DNA of 64,000 bases from Gimesia chilikensis (GCF_007744075.1 NZ_CP036266.1:7964564-8028563), one strand, 5' to 3'; positions 25,601 to 35,543 are shown, numbered from the stretch's first letter. Notes: generated by a model from the letters alone, not told the origin. A program made the numbers and translations.

Positions 25601-26208
25601 CGGTCTCAGGTATTTTCTCAAAACGGGAGAGGTAAGTAGACTTCGAAAGACGTCCCAACAGGCAATCGTAACTTATTTAGCTTAACCGATTGAATGCTTA
25701 TCTTGCTACATTTGGGTATGGGTACTAGAATTAACTTTACCGGACCTGTCGAATTTGCGGATTTTGCAGGTTTCGTACTATGAAAAACTCCGTTAACCCT
25801 CATCAGGGAAGAGAGGGGGTATTTCCAATGTGACACCCGCTGAAAGTCGACGTGTTAAGATAGACAGCTTATTTTAGTAAGTTGTGATTATTCAGTTACT
25901 TCCTATGATGAACTGACAGTAGTTTGGGGAAATTCCTCGACGTTTTTTTGTGAGTGACGTATTATTCTCAGGGAACCATTCCTGAATCACTGTCAGCAAC
26001 GAATCCATTCAGTGCGTTGTTTGTTGTTTAACGCCGTTCGGGTTAAATAAACAGCGTTTTTGAATTTTAAAAGACAAGAAACAATCGAATTAGCATTATA
26101 GTTTGGGAGAAATGCTCCCTGCGACTGAACCCGCCGGTTTCCAGTCAGGGGAGTCAGTGTTCATCCAACAGCGCCCGCAATGGTACTGGGCCATAGGAGA
26201 AACGAGTT
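25601..26208. promoter_or_regulatory. Promoter/leader region between thiE fusion and clpC
   Basis: About 600 bases with no gene. It carries the promoters of two divergent genes. I looked for a CIRCE element (TTAGCACTC-N9-GAGTGCTAA) and did not see one. A long A+T-rich stretch at about 25860-26110 is the most likely promoter area for clpC, with a leader of 100 bases or more. Confidence 0.5.
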
Positions 26209-28746
26209 ATGTACGAGCGGTTTACAGATCGAGCTCGAAAAGTGATGCAGCTGGCCAATCAGGAGGCCCAGCGGTTCAATCACGAATATATCGGGACCGA
26301 ACATATCCTTCTGGGTTTAGTCAAGGAAGGCTCAGGAGTCGCAGCCAATGTATTGAAAAATCTGGATGTGGATCTGCGCAAGATCCGTCTGGAAGTTGAG
26401 AAGATTGTCCAGTCCGGACCAGACATGGTTACCATGGGCAAACTCCCCCAGACGCCCCGCGCGAAGAAAGTCATCGAATACGCGATGGAAGAGGCCCGCA
26501 ACCTGAATCACAACTACGTAGGTACAGAGCACCTGCTGCTCGGCCTGCTGCGTGAACAGGACGGCGTCGCCGCTCAGGTCCTGATGAACCTGGGTCTGAA
26601 ACTGGAAGAAGTCCGCGAAGAAGTTCTCAACCTGCTGGGTCACGGCCTGGAAGGGGGTGAGGCTGGCGAACGGACTCCTGGTACCGGCAGCCAGAAAGCC
26701 GGCAAGAGCAAGACTCCCGCTCTGGACAGCTTTGGTCGCGACCTGACCGAACTGGCCAAGCAGAAGAAGCTCGATCCGGTCATCGGCCGTTCCAAAGAAA
26801 TCGAACGCGTCATCCAGATCCTCTGCCGTCGTCAGAAAAACAACCCCGTTCTGCTGGGTGAAGCAGGCGTTGGTAAAACCGCGATCGTCGAAGGGTTCGC
26901 CCAGATGGTCGTCGACGGCGAAGTTCCCGACCTGCTCCGCGATCGTCGCATCGTCGTACTCGACCTCGCCATGATGGTCGCCGGCACCAAGTACCGCGGT
27001 CAGTTCGAAGAACGCATCAAAGCCGTCATGAACGAAGTCCGTCGTGCCAAGAATACGATTCTGTTCATCGACGAGTTGCACACCCTCGTTGGCGCCGGTG
27101 GTGCTGAAGGAGCGATCGACGCTTCTAACGTACTGAAGCCCGCCTTGAGTCGTGGCGAACTGCAGTGTATTGGTGCCACCACCCTGGACGAATACCGTAA
27201 ATACATCGAGAAAGACAGCGCCCTGGAACGTCGCTTCCAGAACGTGATGGTCGAACCTCCCACAGACGAACAGACCGTTGAAATTCTGCGTGGTCTGCGG
27301 GAACGCTACGAAGAGCATCACAAGGTACAGATTACCGACGACGCGCTCGAAAAAGCCGTCGAACTCTCTTCACGTTACATCACCGGCCGTTGTCTGCCCG
27401 ACAAAGCGATCGACGTGATCGACGAAGCGGGTGCCCGGATCCGTCTGAAATCAATGGTGCGGCCTCCCGACCTCAAAGAACTCGAAGAAGAATCAGAACG
27501 CCTCAACCAGTCCAAGGAAGAAGCGGTCGCTAACCAGGACTTCGAACTGGCAGCCAATCTGCGTGATCAGGCTGACAAGCTGAAGAAACGGAAAGAGACC
27601 CTGACCCAGGAATGGCGTGAAAAATCCAAAGAAGTCGACGGCGTCGTCGATGCGGAAGTCGTTGCAGAAGTGGTCGCCAAGATTACCGGCGTTCCGCTGA
27701 CCCGGCTCTCCAGCGAAGACACCGTGCGTCTGCTCAACATGGAAGACGAACTGCACAGACGCGTCATCAGCCAGGACGAAGCTATCAAGCAGGTTTCCAA
27801 GGCCGTCCGCCGCAGCCGCAGTGGTCTGAAAGATCCCAAACGGCCGATGGGGGCCTTCCTCTTCTCCGGACCGACCGGGGTTGGTAAAACCCTGCTGGCC
27901 AAGACGCTGGCTGAGTTCATGTTCGGCGACGAAAACGCTCTGATTCAGATCGACATGAGTGAATACATGGAGAAGCACAACGTCAGCCGTCTGATCGGTG
28001 CTCCTCCGGGATATGTCGGTTTCGAAGAAGGGGGTCAGCTGACCGAAAAGATTCGGCGTCGTCCATACGCGGTTGTGCTGCTTGACGAAATCGAAAAAGC
28101 ACACCCCGACGTCTTCAACATGCTCCTGCAGATCATGGAAGAAGGCCACCTGACCGACAGCTTCGGTCGCAAGGTCGACTTCAAGAACGTCGTTCTTATT
28201 ATGACCACCAACGCCGGTGCTCAGGGTATGGCTCACGGAGATGCCTTCGGGTTCCGCAAAGCCGACGATGACACCAGCTACGATGCCATGAAACGAAATC
28301 TGATGCACGACCTGCAGAAAGAGTTCAAACCGGAATTCCTGGGACGTCTCGACGAAGTCGTCGTCTTCCGGAAACTGACCCGCGAAGAACTCAAGCAGAT
28401 CGTCGACATTGAACTGGCCAAGGTTCGCAAACGTCTGAAAGAACAGGGCGTAGTCCTGGAACTGACCGACCAGACCCGCGAGTTCATCATCGACAAAGGC
28501 TCCGAAGGGGGCGAACTCGACTACGGTGCACGTCCGCTGCGTCGTTCGGTCGAACGCTACATCGAAGACCCGCTGGCAGAAGAACTGCTGCGGGGTGCCT
28601 TTGAAGGCAAGAACAAAGTGCTGGTTACCGTCGCTGAAGTCGGCGATGAAAAACGGCTCGAGTTCGAAGGTTCTTACGAAGCCGAAACCGAAGAGCTGGC
28701 AACCGTCGGTTCCAGCGAAGGCGGTTCTTCAGAAGGCGAAGGTTAA
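26209..28746 (+). CDS. clpC: ClpC, AAA+ unfoldase of the Clp protease
   Basis: 845 residues, the normal length of ClpC. It unfolds proteins and feeds them to ClpP. Domains: Clp N repeats 1-145 ([47 protein letters not shown]), AAA1 with GEAGVGKT near 220 and [14 protein letters not shown], a UVR middle motif ([19 protein letters not shown] near 445-465), AAA2 with GPTGVGKT near 560 and [16 protein letters not shown], and the C-terminal D2-small domain. The middle UVR motif separates ClpC from ClpA and ClpB. An AGGAGAAACGAGTT sequence precedes the ATG. A strong terminator follows. Confidence 0.95.
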   Translation: MYERFTDRARKVMQLANQEAQRFNHEYIGTEHILLGLVKEGSGVAANVLKNLDVDLRKIRLEVEKIVQSGPDMVTMGKLPQTPRAKKVIEYAMEEARNLNHNYVGTEHLLLGLLREQDGVAAQVLMNLGLKLEEVREEVLNLLGHGLEGGEAGERTPGTGSQKAGKSKTPALDSFGRDLTELAKQKKLDPVIGRSKEIERVIQILCRRQKNNPVLLGEAGVGKTAIVEGFAQMVVDGEVPDLLRDRRIVVLDLAMMVAGTKYRGQFEERIKAVMNEVRRAKNTILFIDELHTLVGAGGAEGAIDASNVLKPALSRGELQCIGATTLDEYRKYIEKDSALERRFQNVMVEPPTDEQTVEILRGLRERYEEHHKVQITDDALEKAVELSSRYITGRCLPDKAIDVIDEAGARIRLKSMVRPPDLKELEEESERLNQSKEEAVANQDFELAANLRDQADKLKKRKETLTQEWREKSKEVDGVVDAEVVAEVVAKITGVPLTRLSSEDTVRLLNMEDELHRRVISQDEAIKQVSKAVRRSRSGLKDPKRPMGAFLFSGPTGVGKTLLAKTLAEFMFGDENALIQIDMSEYMEKHNVSRLIGAPPGYVGFEEGGQLTEKIRRRPYAVVLLDEIEKAHPDVFNMLLQIMEEGHLTDSFGRKVDFKNVVLIMTTNAGAQGMAHGDAFGFRKADDDTSYDAMKRNLMHDLQKEFKPEFLGRLDEVVVFRKLTREELKQIVDIELAKVRKRLKEQGVVLELTDQTREFIIDKGSEGGELDYGARPLRRSVERYIEDPLAEELLRGAFEGKNKVLVTVAEVGDEKRLEFEGSYEAETEELATVGSSEGGSSEGEG

Positions 28747-28783
28747 ACTTCACTTTTTGAATAACGCTTGAGATAAAATTTCA

Positions 28784-28815
28784 GAGCCCTCACTATCACG
28801 GTGAGGGCTCTTTTT
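28784..28815 (+). terminator. Rho-independent terminator after clpC
   Basis: GAGCCCTCAC / GTGAGGGCTC, a 10-bp perfect stem with a 7-base loop, followed by TTTTT. It ends 31 bases before the methyltransferase start, so that gene needs its own promoter or read-through. Confidence 0.9.
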
Positions 28816-28846
28816 GTATCTGCATTCAACCGGAAGGAGCTGGACC

Positions 28847-29533
28847 ATGCTTTCCCGACGACTCGAACCCGAAGTCATGGACACCCGCGAAGAGGCCCTC
28901 GGCTACAACACCATGGACAATCGCGAAGTCAATCGGCGCTTCGCGGATGAAATCCTCTCACTCATCGCGGATTCGGAATTAGATAGCTCGCAGCCGCTCA
29001 CACTGCTCGACCCCGGCACCGGGACCGCGCTAATCCCCATAGAAATCTGTCAGCGTAACGCGCAGGTTCAGATCATCGCAGCCGACCTCGCCACGGAAAT
29101 GCTCAAAGTCGCCACAAACAACCTGCGCAGCGCGGAACTCTCCAACCGCATCTCACTGGAACTCGCTGACGCCAGACAGCTACCCTGCCCAGATAGCTTC
29201 GTGGACGGCGTCATCGCCAACAGCCTGATTCATCACATCGCGGATCCGTTGCCCATCCTGCAGGAAATGCTGCGTGTGATCAAACCGGGTGGCTTCCTGT
29301 TTCTCCGCGATCTTGCCCGACCCGACTCGCTGGACGATCTCGAATCGCTCGTCAGACAGTATGCCGCGAATGACACACCGCATCAGCGTCAGATGCTGAC
29401 CGACTCCCTGCACGCAGCCCTCACCCTCTCAGAAATTCGGGATCTGCTGCAGACCTGCGGCCTGCCCCCTGAAGCAGCACAGTTGACCTCCGATCGGCAC
29501 TGGACCGTCTCGCATCGACTCGCGCAAACATAA
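28847..29533 (+). CDS. Class I SAM-dependent methyltransferase
   Basis: 228 residues from ATG 28847, which has GGAAGGAG 9 bases upstream; the longer frame would overlap the terminator. Rossmann-fold motifs: LLDPGTGTALIPIEIC (motif I, SAM binding) at about 50-65, IIAADLATEMLKVA (acidic end of strand 2), ELADARQLPCPDSFVDGVIANSLIHHI (motifs II-III), and EMLRVIKPGGFLFLRDLARP. It belongs to the Methyltransf_11-like group that methylates small molecules such as quinones; the substrate cannot be told. Confidence 0.8.
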   Translation: MLSRRLEPEVMDTREEALGYNTMDNREVNRRFADEILSLIADSELDSSQPLTLLDPGTGTALIPIEICQRNAQVQIIAADLATEMLKVATNNLRSAELSNRISLELADARQLPCPDSFVDGVIANSLIHHIADPLPILQEMLRVIKPGGFLFLRDLARPDSLDDLESLVRQYAANDTPHQRQMLTDSLHAALTLSEIRDLLQTCGLPPEAAQLTSDRHWTVSHRLAQT

Positions 29534-29535
29534 AA

Positions 29536-29574
29536 ACAGGGGAAAGACTGACTTCGTATCAGTCTTTCCCCTGT
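29536..29574. terminator. Bidirectional terminator
   Basis: Perfect 16-bp stem ACAGGGGAAAGACTGA / TCAGTCTTTCCCCTGT with a 7-base loop, between the convergent methyltransferase and csrA genes. T-rich runs (GTTTTC on plus, TTTTTATG on minus) on each side suit termination in both directions. Confidence 0.85.
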
Positions 29575-29645
29575 GGCGTTTTCAATTAGTCTTTAATTGA
29601 AATCAATCCCTGATCCGCCTGGCGAACGTCTTTGTTCAAAGCCGA

Positions 29646-29876
29646 TCACTCGCTGGCATTCTTGGATGGCGACTGAGATGGGGTACGCTGCGCTTCCGCT
29701 TCTTTCATCGCGTTTTCACGCTGAATCGCATCATACACTTCCTGACGGTGTACTGGAATTTCTGTAGGGGCCTGGATTCCTAACCGTACTTTATCACCCC
29801 GGATATCGACAATAGTAATGACAATATTGTCACCGATGATGATGCTCTCGTCGCGTTGTCTCGACAATACAAGCAT
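29646..29876 (-). CDS. csrA: CsrA, carbon storage regulator
   Basis: 76 residues. CsrA is an RNA-binding dimer that blocks translation or alters stability of mRNAs bearing GGA motifs. The start [26 protein letters not shown] at 32-39, and [12 protein letters not shown] at 41-52 hold the known RNA contacts (Leu4, Arg6, Arg44). The last ~18 residues are a low-complexity tail ([12 protein letters not shown]), longer than the 61-residue E. coli form. GGAAGGAG sits 9 bases before the ATG. It is divergent from cstA. Confidence 0.95.
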   Translation of the reverse strand: MLVLSRQRDESIIIGDNIVITIVDIRGDKVRLGIQAPTEIPVHRQEVYDAIQRENAMKEAEAQRTPSQSPSKNASE

Positions 29877-30505
29877 CGTAGTAACTCCTTCCGTAGATCT
29901 TATTTTTTCTGGGCCAATGAGGTGATATCTGAAGAGGCGACAAACCTCTTATCGATTTGACTAAAAGCTTGTCACCTGTTGTCATTTCGTAAGTAAGTAA
30001 AAACAATTCAGTCCGGTCGGAAGGGACTCCATCTTGGAGAACCGTGCGGTTCCTGCACGAAACTCCCGATCCGGCAATGACCCACATCCCTGCATCTGAG
30101 TAATGAGTTCCGCGGGGGTACTAACTACATCGACCTTTCCACAGAGAAGATTCCTTTTAAGATAGGATAAATGAGCACATTAAGAAAAGATGCATACCGC
30201 TCTGCCGGATAGCCCAACCGTACCGCCTGTAACGATTTTAACGCCCTGCTGGCGATTAATAATGAAATTATGAACACATGCGAATATAAACAGGACCTCA
30301 AGGGGCTAATCTGAATTGCCAATTCCCCGGCAGATGTATAACCTTGTAGGTAGCGCTCTGATTTGACGCACATCGCATCCCACCTTGATTTACTGCGGCG
30401 AAAATCAGAACCTGCCTCGTGTTTCACCCTCTGATTAAGCAGACCTTCCGGATCAAGTCCGGTCCTGACCCCCACTTTCGGGACAAACGCTGGAGTAAAT
30501 GACCA
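29877..30505. promoter_or_regulatory. csrA-cstA divergent region with GGA-containing leader
   Basis: About 630 bases, no gene. Near cstA, CCGGA / TCCGG (around 30452-30466) forms a short hairpin, a GGGA lies near 30479, and CTGGAG 11 bases before the cstA ATG serves as ribosome site and contains GGA. These GGA triplets could be CsrA sites, but no full consensus site was seen. Confidence 0.4.
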
Positions 30506-32401
30506 ATGGCCACACTGTTGATTGCTGCGGGAGCCTTTATCGGTTACATCATCGCTTACCACACCTATGGTAAGTGGCTCTCCCAGAAAATCTTTAACGT
30601 CGACGCAGATGCGGAAGTTCCCAGTAAACAGCTGCGTGACGATATCGACTTCGTCCCCACCAAAAAAGAAGTCATCTTCGGCCACCACTTCACCAGCATC
30701 GCCGGCACCGGACCCATCGTTGGTCCCGCGATTGCCGTCTTCTGGGGCTGGCTGCCTGCACTCCTCTGGGTGCTCTTTGGGTCTATTTTCGTCGGCGCCG
30801 TTCACGACTTCGGTGCGCTGATGGTGTCGCTGCGCAACCGGGGACAAACCGTTGGTGAAGTGGCCGGCAGACTGATTGCCCCCCGCACCCGTATCCTGTT
30901 CCTCTTGATCCTGCTGCTCGCTTTGACCGTGGTGCTTGCCATCTTCGGACTGGTGATTGCCATCATCTTCTCGCTCTATCCCGAGACGGTCATCCCCGTC
31001 TGGATTACTATGCCCATCGCCATTGTGATCGGCCTGATGGTCTATAAACAGAATGCAGAACTGCTCATCCCCTCGCTCGTCGCGCTGGTCGTTGTATACG
31101 CTTCGATCTACATGGGTGCCTACTACTGGCCCATCAATATCGCCACACTGTTCGGCATCCCCGACATGGGACCGTTCCCCAACGCGGTCATTCTCTGGAC
31201 CTTCGTCCTGCTGGCGTATTGTGCCGTCGCTTCGGTCATGCCGGTCTGGCTGCTGCTCCAGCCGCGCGATTTCATCAACAGCCACCAGTTGGTTCTCGCG
31301 CTGGGACTGCTGCTCATCGGAGCCCTGGTCGCCGGTGCTACTGGAAAAGCAGACCTCGTCGGCTCCGCCCCCGCGGTTGCCACCAACATCCCCGCCGATG
31401 CCCCGCCCATCTGGCCCTTCCTGTTTATTACCATCGCCTGCGGTGCCTGTAGCGGTTTCCACTGCCTGGTCAGCAGCGGTACCAGTAGTAAACAGGTCGA
31501 ATCCGAAATGGACGCCCAGTACGTCGGCTACGGTGCCATGCTCCTCGAAGGGGGCCTGGCTGTCATCGTGATCCTCGCCTGCTGTGCCGGCGTGGGCATG
31601 GGTGATTTCACCCGCGTCGGAGAAGGAGCCGCCTACAGCTATCAACCCACACTCGCCACAGGGACCGACACCCAACTGGCCGGACTGGCTGCCTGGGAAA
31701 CCCGTTACGACGCCAGCAAAGGCTGGGGCGCGTTCGGCCTGAAAGACAAAATCGGTGCCTTCATTCACGGAGGTGCCAACTTCCTGGGTGCCATCGGCAT
31801 CCCGATGAAGCTCGGCATCAGCATCATCGCCGTCCTTGTGGCCAGCTTCGCTGCCACCACCCTCGATACCGCCACGCGTCTGCAGCGATACGTCATCCAG
31901 GAACTCGCGGCGACCGTGCACATCAAACCGCTCACCAACAAATACGCAGCCACCGGATTGGCGGTCGCCCTGGGTGGCATGGTCGCCATGATGCCCGCCA
32001 GCGCCACGGCAGGTCCCGGTAGTGGCGGCCTGATTCTCTGGCCCCTCTTCGGTGCCACCAACCAGCTGCTCGCCGGCCTGGCCTTCATGGTCATCGTCTT
32101 CTACCTCCGTCGTCGCAACAAACCCATCATCTTCGCCCTGGTCCCCATGATCGTCATGCTCATCATGCCCGCCTGGGCCATGCTCTGGAACATGTTCAAC
32201 GGCCAAACCGGCTGGTTCTTTAACCCGGAAAAACAGCACCTGTTCCTCTTCGGTGTCGCTGTCATCGGCCTCCAGGTCTGGATGATGATCGAAGGCCTGC
32301 TCGTCTGGTCCAAGTCCAAGGGGCACCTCGAAGAACAGCTGCCGGAACTCTCTACAATCCGCCCCGCGGTCGCTACAACCTCCGCCGGCGGTTCGAACTG
32401 A
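30506..32401 (+). CDS. cstA: CstA, carbon starvation protein (peptide/pyruvate transporter family)
   Basis: 631 residues with many membrane helices. CstA family proteins are inner-membrane carriers linked to uptake of pyruvate or peptides in starvation. Family hallmarks: FVPTKKEVIFGHHFTSIAGTGPIVGPAIA at about 50-78, VGAVHDFGALMVSLRN near 97-112, GFHCLVSSGTSSKQVESE near 322-339, and ATTLDTATRLQRYVIQE near 455. The protein is shorter than E. coli CstA (701) but covers the whole core. It stands divergent from csrA, and E. coli cstA is a known CsrA target. A terminator hairpin follows at 32431. Confidence 0.93.
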   Translation: MATLLIAAGAFIGYIIAYHTYGKWLSQKIFNVDADAEVPSKQLRDDIDFVPTKKEVIFGHHFTSIAGTGPIVGPAIAVFWGWLPALLWVLFGSIFVGAVHDFGALMVSLRNRGQTVGEVAGRLIAPRTRILFLLILLLALTVVLAIFGLVIAIIFSLYPETVIPVWITMPIAIVIGLMVYKQNAELLIPSLVALVVVYASIYMGAYYWPINIATLFGIPDMGPFPNAVILWTFVLLAYCAVASVMPVWLLLQPRDFINSHQLVLALGLLLIGALVAGATGKADLVGSAPAVATNIPADAPPIWPFLFITIACGACSGFHCLVSSGTSSKQVESEMDAQYVGYGAMLLEGGLAVIVILACCAGVGMGDFTRVGEGAAYSYQPTLATGTDTQLAGLAAWETRYDASKGWGAFGLKDKIGAFIHGGANFLGAIGIPMKLGISIIAVLVASFAATTLDTATRLQRYVIQELAATVHIKPLTNKYAATGLAVALGGMVAMMPASATAGPGSGGLILWPLFGATNQLLAGLAFMVIVFYLRRRNKPIIFALVPMIVMLIMPAWAMLWNMFNGQTGWFFNPEKQHLFLFGVAVIGLQVWMMIEGLLVWSKSKGHLEEQLPELSTIRPAVATTSAGGSN

Positions 32402-32430
32402 GCGTAACCAACCCGAGACAACCTGCTTAG

Positions 32431-32453
32431 CCGACGGGCGCTCCGCCCGTCGG
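32431..32453 (+). terminator. Hairpin after cstA
   Basis: CCGACGGGCG-CTC-CGCCCGTCGG, 10-bp perfect stem, 30 bases past the cstA stop, followed by TTAATTA. The T run is poor, so it may be a stabilising hairpin rather than a full terminator. Confidence 0.7.
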
Positions 32454-32502
32454 TTAATTACTTTCCCGGGTGAGCACGCACGTAATTTGAACCACGCAGG
32501 GG

Positions 32503-32530
32503 GTGCCACTGTCGGCTCGTCCGACAGTGA
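32503..32530. repeat. Dispersed palindromic repeat, copy A
   Basis: CACTGTCGG-CTCGT-CCGACAGTG hairpin preceded by GGTGC. A second copy with three differences lies at 56163-56188. Both follow the 3' end of a plus-strand gene. It resembles REP-like palindromes scattered through planctomycete genomes. Confidence 0.7.
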
Positions 32531-33128
32531 TCGAATCAACGTAGCAAAAAATCGCATCTCACACTCTCTCTGGAGAGTCCATCGCCCGCTCCACAAATCC
32601 CCATCGCTTAAGTTTCTGCACTGAACTTCGCCTGCACTTTCCTGAACAAACTGACCTTGATTCGCACTTCCCGAATCGTAAAGTGTCGCAATTGTGCTTC
32701 GCGCGCGAGGCGGACGATGCGTGCACCGGAACACGCGACACAAGTCACGTAAAAGCACCTGAATCGCCGTCGATTTTTGGCGTTTTTCACCGAAACAAAC
32801 GGCACCGGTTCGATCTGTCTCGTACATTTTCAACTCATTTCGGAGCATACTCAGAGCACTTCGGAGCACAATCGCCGTGAACTCAAAGGAATTCACTATC
32901 ATTTCACTCCCCGGATTCTGCTTGACGCCTGCGTGCCGATCGAAATAATCCTATTCCACATGACGAACTTTCCCAGGAATTGACCAAGAGAAAAACCAGC
33001 ACCGGCAACACGCTCCCCCACCACCGGCGCTGATCAAGATACTACCCACTTGATGCAAGAGGAGCGCGCACTCATCCTACAGATCGGCACCAACAGGAAA
33101 AGCTGCATATCAGCCAGCACAAAAAACA
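32531..33128. other. Intergenic stretch without recognised features
   Basis: About 600 bases between the repeat after cstA and the IS630 target repeat. No gene, RNA or decayed gene could be recognised on either strand; TCGGAGCA occurs twice near 32840-32868. Reading frames here are shadows or open by chance. Confidence 0.4.
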
Positions 33129-34659
33129 GAGCGGCAAAGCGCTAGTAACTCCGATTACAAATAGTTTCCCACCAGAGCAAATTGTTGCCATTGCTTCCTG
33201 GTTTTCCTGAGTTCTCTCCATGTGCGGGGGCGTTCGACCTGCTGTTTTTTCTGTGTGCGGTGGCCGGTATACGTCCAGCGCATGGGTCGGGCCAGATGCT
33301 GGTTGAAGTATTCAATGAACCGCTGTAATTTCTCGATCAGATCCTGTTTGGAAGTGAAGCTGCCTCGACGCAGTGCGCGGCGTTTGATGATGCCGAACAC
33401 GATTTCGATCTGGTTCAACCAGGAACTGTGGTTGGGCAGATACACAAAACGAATGCGATGTGCCGGGTCGGTCAGAAACTCACGCCGACTGGTCATCGTT
33501 TTCAGCACACCTTCGCGTTTGACCTTTCCCAGGGTGTCAGGATCGATACCCAACTGTTCTGCCACCAGCTTGACCAGTGGCGCGCCGCAGTGCGTATTTA
33601 AATTATCGACCACGAACACCCAGCCCGCCTGTGGATCAGTGGAGATGGTCTGTGCGATGTGTCGGGCGAAGTCATGATTGTCACGTGTTTCGGTAATCGT
33701 CGTGGCCAGGAGTTGCCCCTGGGTCACATGCCAGTTGGCAGTCACGCAGACGGTACCATGTCGCGTATATTGAAACTCTTCTCTGGCCGGCTGTCCGGGA
33801 CGTGCCCGTTTTGTTTCAGCCCGCCGTTCGTTGGCCTGCAGGCTGGTCATTTCATCAATGCAGACCGTGTGCGTTTGCTGCTCGTCAGCTAACTGCTGTG
33901 CTTCCCGATAGGTTCGACAGACTGTCTCTACCTCTCGTTGAAACTTTTCAGGATCCTGTTCAGTCGTGTTGCACCAGTAACGGCTGCGATGCGGCTTCAG
34001 AGTCACTTCGCGCAGGACACGGTTAACATGGCTGGCGGAAATCGCATCGACCAGTTGGCGTCGTTGTGCTTCATCAGCCAGCTCGGCTCCCGTCCAGGAA
34101 GTCACCGGGCGACCACTGTTCTGGGGATCTTTACAGGCGAGAGCAATCAGCCCCGTCAGTTGCTCGTCAGTAAAACGTCCCGGCGATCCACTGCGGGGCG
34201 CATCACTGAGGGTGTCGATGATTGCCCGTCGGAAGGCGCTCTGGTTGAGGTCGAACTGCATCTGCAGCAGTGCCTGAAAAGAGTCACGCCAGCGACGTCT
34301 CCAGATCCCGATTGTTTTAGCGCAACGATCGACGGCAGTGGCAATCTCCTGGTTTTTCAGTTGATCGAAGCCCAGTAGTATGATCCGGGCGCGAACAATA
34401 ATTGCCTGACTGGCATTCCGACTCTCAGTCAGTTGCGTTAGAATCTCGTACATACGCGTCGTCAATTCAATATGGGCAGCCTTGCCTGACATTGCTCTTC
34501 CCTGGTTCTGGTGGGTGAGGTGAGATTCCTCATCAGACCTCGGAAGAGCATTTTTGTCACCAGTAATCTGGTGGTCTACAAAAAACAGGAAGACGGCGTA
34601 AATATTCTTTCTGGTGAGAACGAACTTAAGAGCGGAGTTACTAGCGCCATTCCGCTCAC
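33129..34659. mobile_element. IS630-family insertion sequence in a palindromic repeat
   Basis: The element itself spans 33145-34641 (about 1.5 kb). Its ends are inverted: GTAACTCCG at the left and CGGAGTTAC at the right. TA flanks both ends (33143-33144, 34642-34643), as expected for the TA duplication of IS630/mariner transposition. The flanks join into a palindromic site GAGCGGCAAAGCG-CTAG-CGCCATTCCGCTCAC, with CTAG in the centre, the favoured IS630 target. Both flank arms recur near 51900-51976, so the target is a dispersed repeat. Confidence 0.85.
33155..34492 (-). CDS. IS630-family DDE transposase
   Basis: 445 residues from ATG 34492, which has GGGAAGAG upstream; the longer frame lacks support. 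The N-terminus carries helix-turn-helix segments (NQEIATAVDRCAKTIGIWRRRW and LTGLIALAC...SGRPVTSWTGAELADEA). The catalytic domain shows TVCIDEMTSLQA (first Asp), WVFVVDNLNTHCG (second Asp) and NHSSWLNQIEIVFGIIKRRALRRG (final Glu), the usual IS630 DDE set. No frameshift, so it may be active. It nearly fills the insertion sequence. Confidence 0.92.
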   Translation of the reverse strand: MSGKAAHIELTTRMYEILTQLTESRNASQAIIVRARIILLGFDQLKNQEIATAVDRCAKTIGIWRRRWRDSFQALLQMQFDLNQSAFRRAIIDTLSDAPRSGSPGRFTDEQLTGLIALACKDPQNSGRPVTSWTGAELADEAQRRQLVDAISASHVNRVLREVTLKPHRSRYWCNTTEQDPEKFQREVETVCRTYREAQQLADEQQTHTVCIDEMTSLQANERRAETKRARPGQPAREEFQYTRHGTVCVTANWHVTQGQLLATTITETRDNHDFARHIAQTISTDPQAGWVFVVDNLNTHCGAPLVKLVAEQLGIDPDTLGKVKREGVLKTMTSRREFLTDPAHRIRFVYLPNHSSWLNQIEIVFGIIKRRALRRGSFTSKQDLIEKLQRFIEYFNQHLARPMRWTYTGHRTQKKQQVERPRTWRELRKTRKQWQQFALVGNYL

Positions 34660-34683
34660 ATGCAGGCCATGACCAAATAAGGA

Positions 34684-35451
34684 TCACCCTTTGCGCAGTT
34701 CCCCGAACGCTGTCTGCATCGCGTGGGTCAGCATCAGGCCATCGTTGGCGTACACGACAAGTCGGGCGCCCTGGCGGATTGTGCGCAGGGCTTGCTGGGT
34801 GGTTCCGAACCAGCAGCCTGCGGCGACGTGTTGTGCGTTCGAGACGTCGATCACTTTCTGGATCGCGGCGATGAGTTCCGGGTTGTCGTACTCGCCGGGA
34901 ATGCCCATGTTGGTCGTCAGATCGCCGGGACCGACGAAGACCGCGTGCACGCCGGGTATCGAACAGATCTGTTCCAGGTTCTCGATACCGGGCACCGATT
35001 CGATCATCGGTATGAACAGCGTGTTCTCGTTCTTTTTCTCGATGTAGTCGGCCGTCTTCTGATTGACGAACTTCCCCTCTTTCAGGGCTTTCTCCAGCAC
35101 AATCCCTTTCAACGGTCGATAGACGGCCGCCGCCGCCAACTGCTGTGCCTCTTCGTATGTTTCAACATAAGGCACGACCACGCCGTCAAACGTATCACAA
35201 ACGCGGGCCACATCTGCAGCGTCGCGACTGTGCGTGCGGGCCAGGCAGACAATGCCTTTGGATTTCAGGGCATATCGCAGCGGCAGAAACTCCGCGAGGT
35301 CGAGCGTGGTATGCTCGGGTGTGACGATCACAAAATCGAGCGAGTTGTCGGGGATCGACTCGACCATCGCCGGCACTACCGCATGCTGAAACAGCGACCC
35401 ATATACGGTCTCGCCCCGAACCAGTTTCTCTTTCAGTTTCTTCACCAGCAT
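34684..35451 (-). CDS. HpcH/HpaI aldolase family protein
   Basis: 255 residues, a TIM-barrel class II aldolase relative that cleaves or forms 2-keto-3-deoxy sugar acids or similar hydroxy-keto acids using a divalent metal. Visible: GSLFQHAVVPAMVE, DFVIVTPEHTTLD, GIVCLARTHSRDAADVAR, FIPMIESVPGIENLEQIC (metal Glu) and AVFVGPGDLTTNMGIPGEYDNPE (metal Asp). The exact substrate is unknown. The insertion sequence sits 42 bases beyond its stop. Its first 22 codons and upstream region are duplicated at 36970-37125. Confidence 0.85.
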   Translation of the reverse strand: MLVKKLKEKLVRGETVYGSLFQHAVVPAMVESIPDNSLDFVIVTPEHTTLDLAEFLPLRYALKSKGIVCLARTHSRDAADVARVCDTFDGVVVPYVETYEEAQQLAAAAVYRPLKGIVLEKALKEGKFVNQKTADYIEKKNENTLFIPMIESVPGIENLEQICSIPGVHAVFVGPGDLTTNMGIPGEYDNPELIAAIQKVIDVSNAQHVAAGCWFGTTQQALRTIRQGARLVVYANDGLMLTHAMQTAFGELRKG

Positions 35452-35543
35452 AACCGTATTTCCTCGACTGCAGGAACAGAGTAATCATTCGAAAGACGTT
35501 CACTCCATCATGCCGGGCGAAAAGTTGCATGTAAAGAAAATGT
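35388..35543. repeat. Direct duplication, copy 1 (aldolase 5' end and upstream)
   Basis: About 156 bases that recur colinearly at 36970-37125 (constant offset 1,582). It covers the first ~22 codons of the aldolase gene and about 90 bases of its upstream region. Copies differ at scattered bases. Confidence 0.85.

Noticed and set aside
25860-26110. CIRCE or CtsR operator before clpC
   Set aside because: No TTAGCACTC/GAGTGCTAA pair or clear GGTCAAA-type direct repeat was found.
26332-27321. 329-codon minus-strand frame
   Set aside because: Shadow of clpC.
29877-30505. tRNA or small RNA between csrA and cstA
   Set aside because: No cloverleaf or T-loop sequence was seen; a short CCGGA/TCCGG hairpin alone is not enough.
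30125-32902. 925-codon minus-strand reading frame
   Set aside because: It is antisense to cstA, which has a clear family match; the translation is low-complexity (Gly/Asp/Glu-rich) as expected from a G+C-rich shadow.
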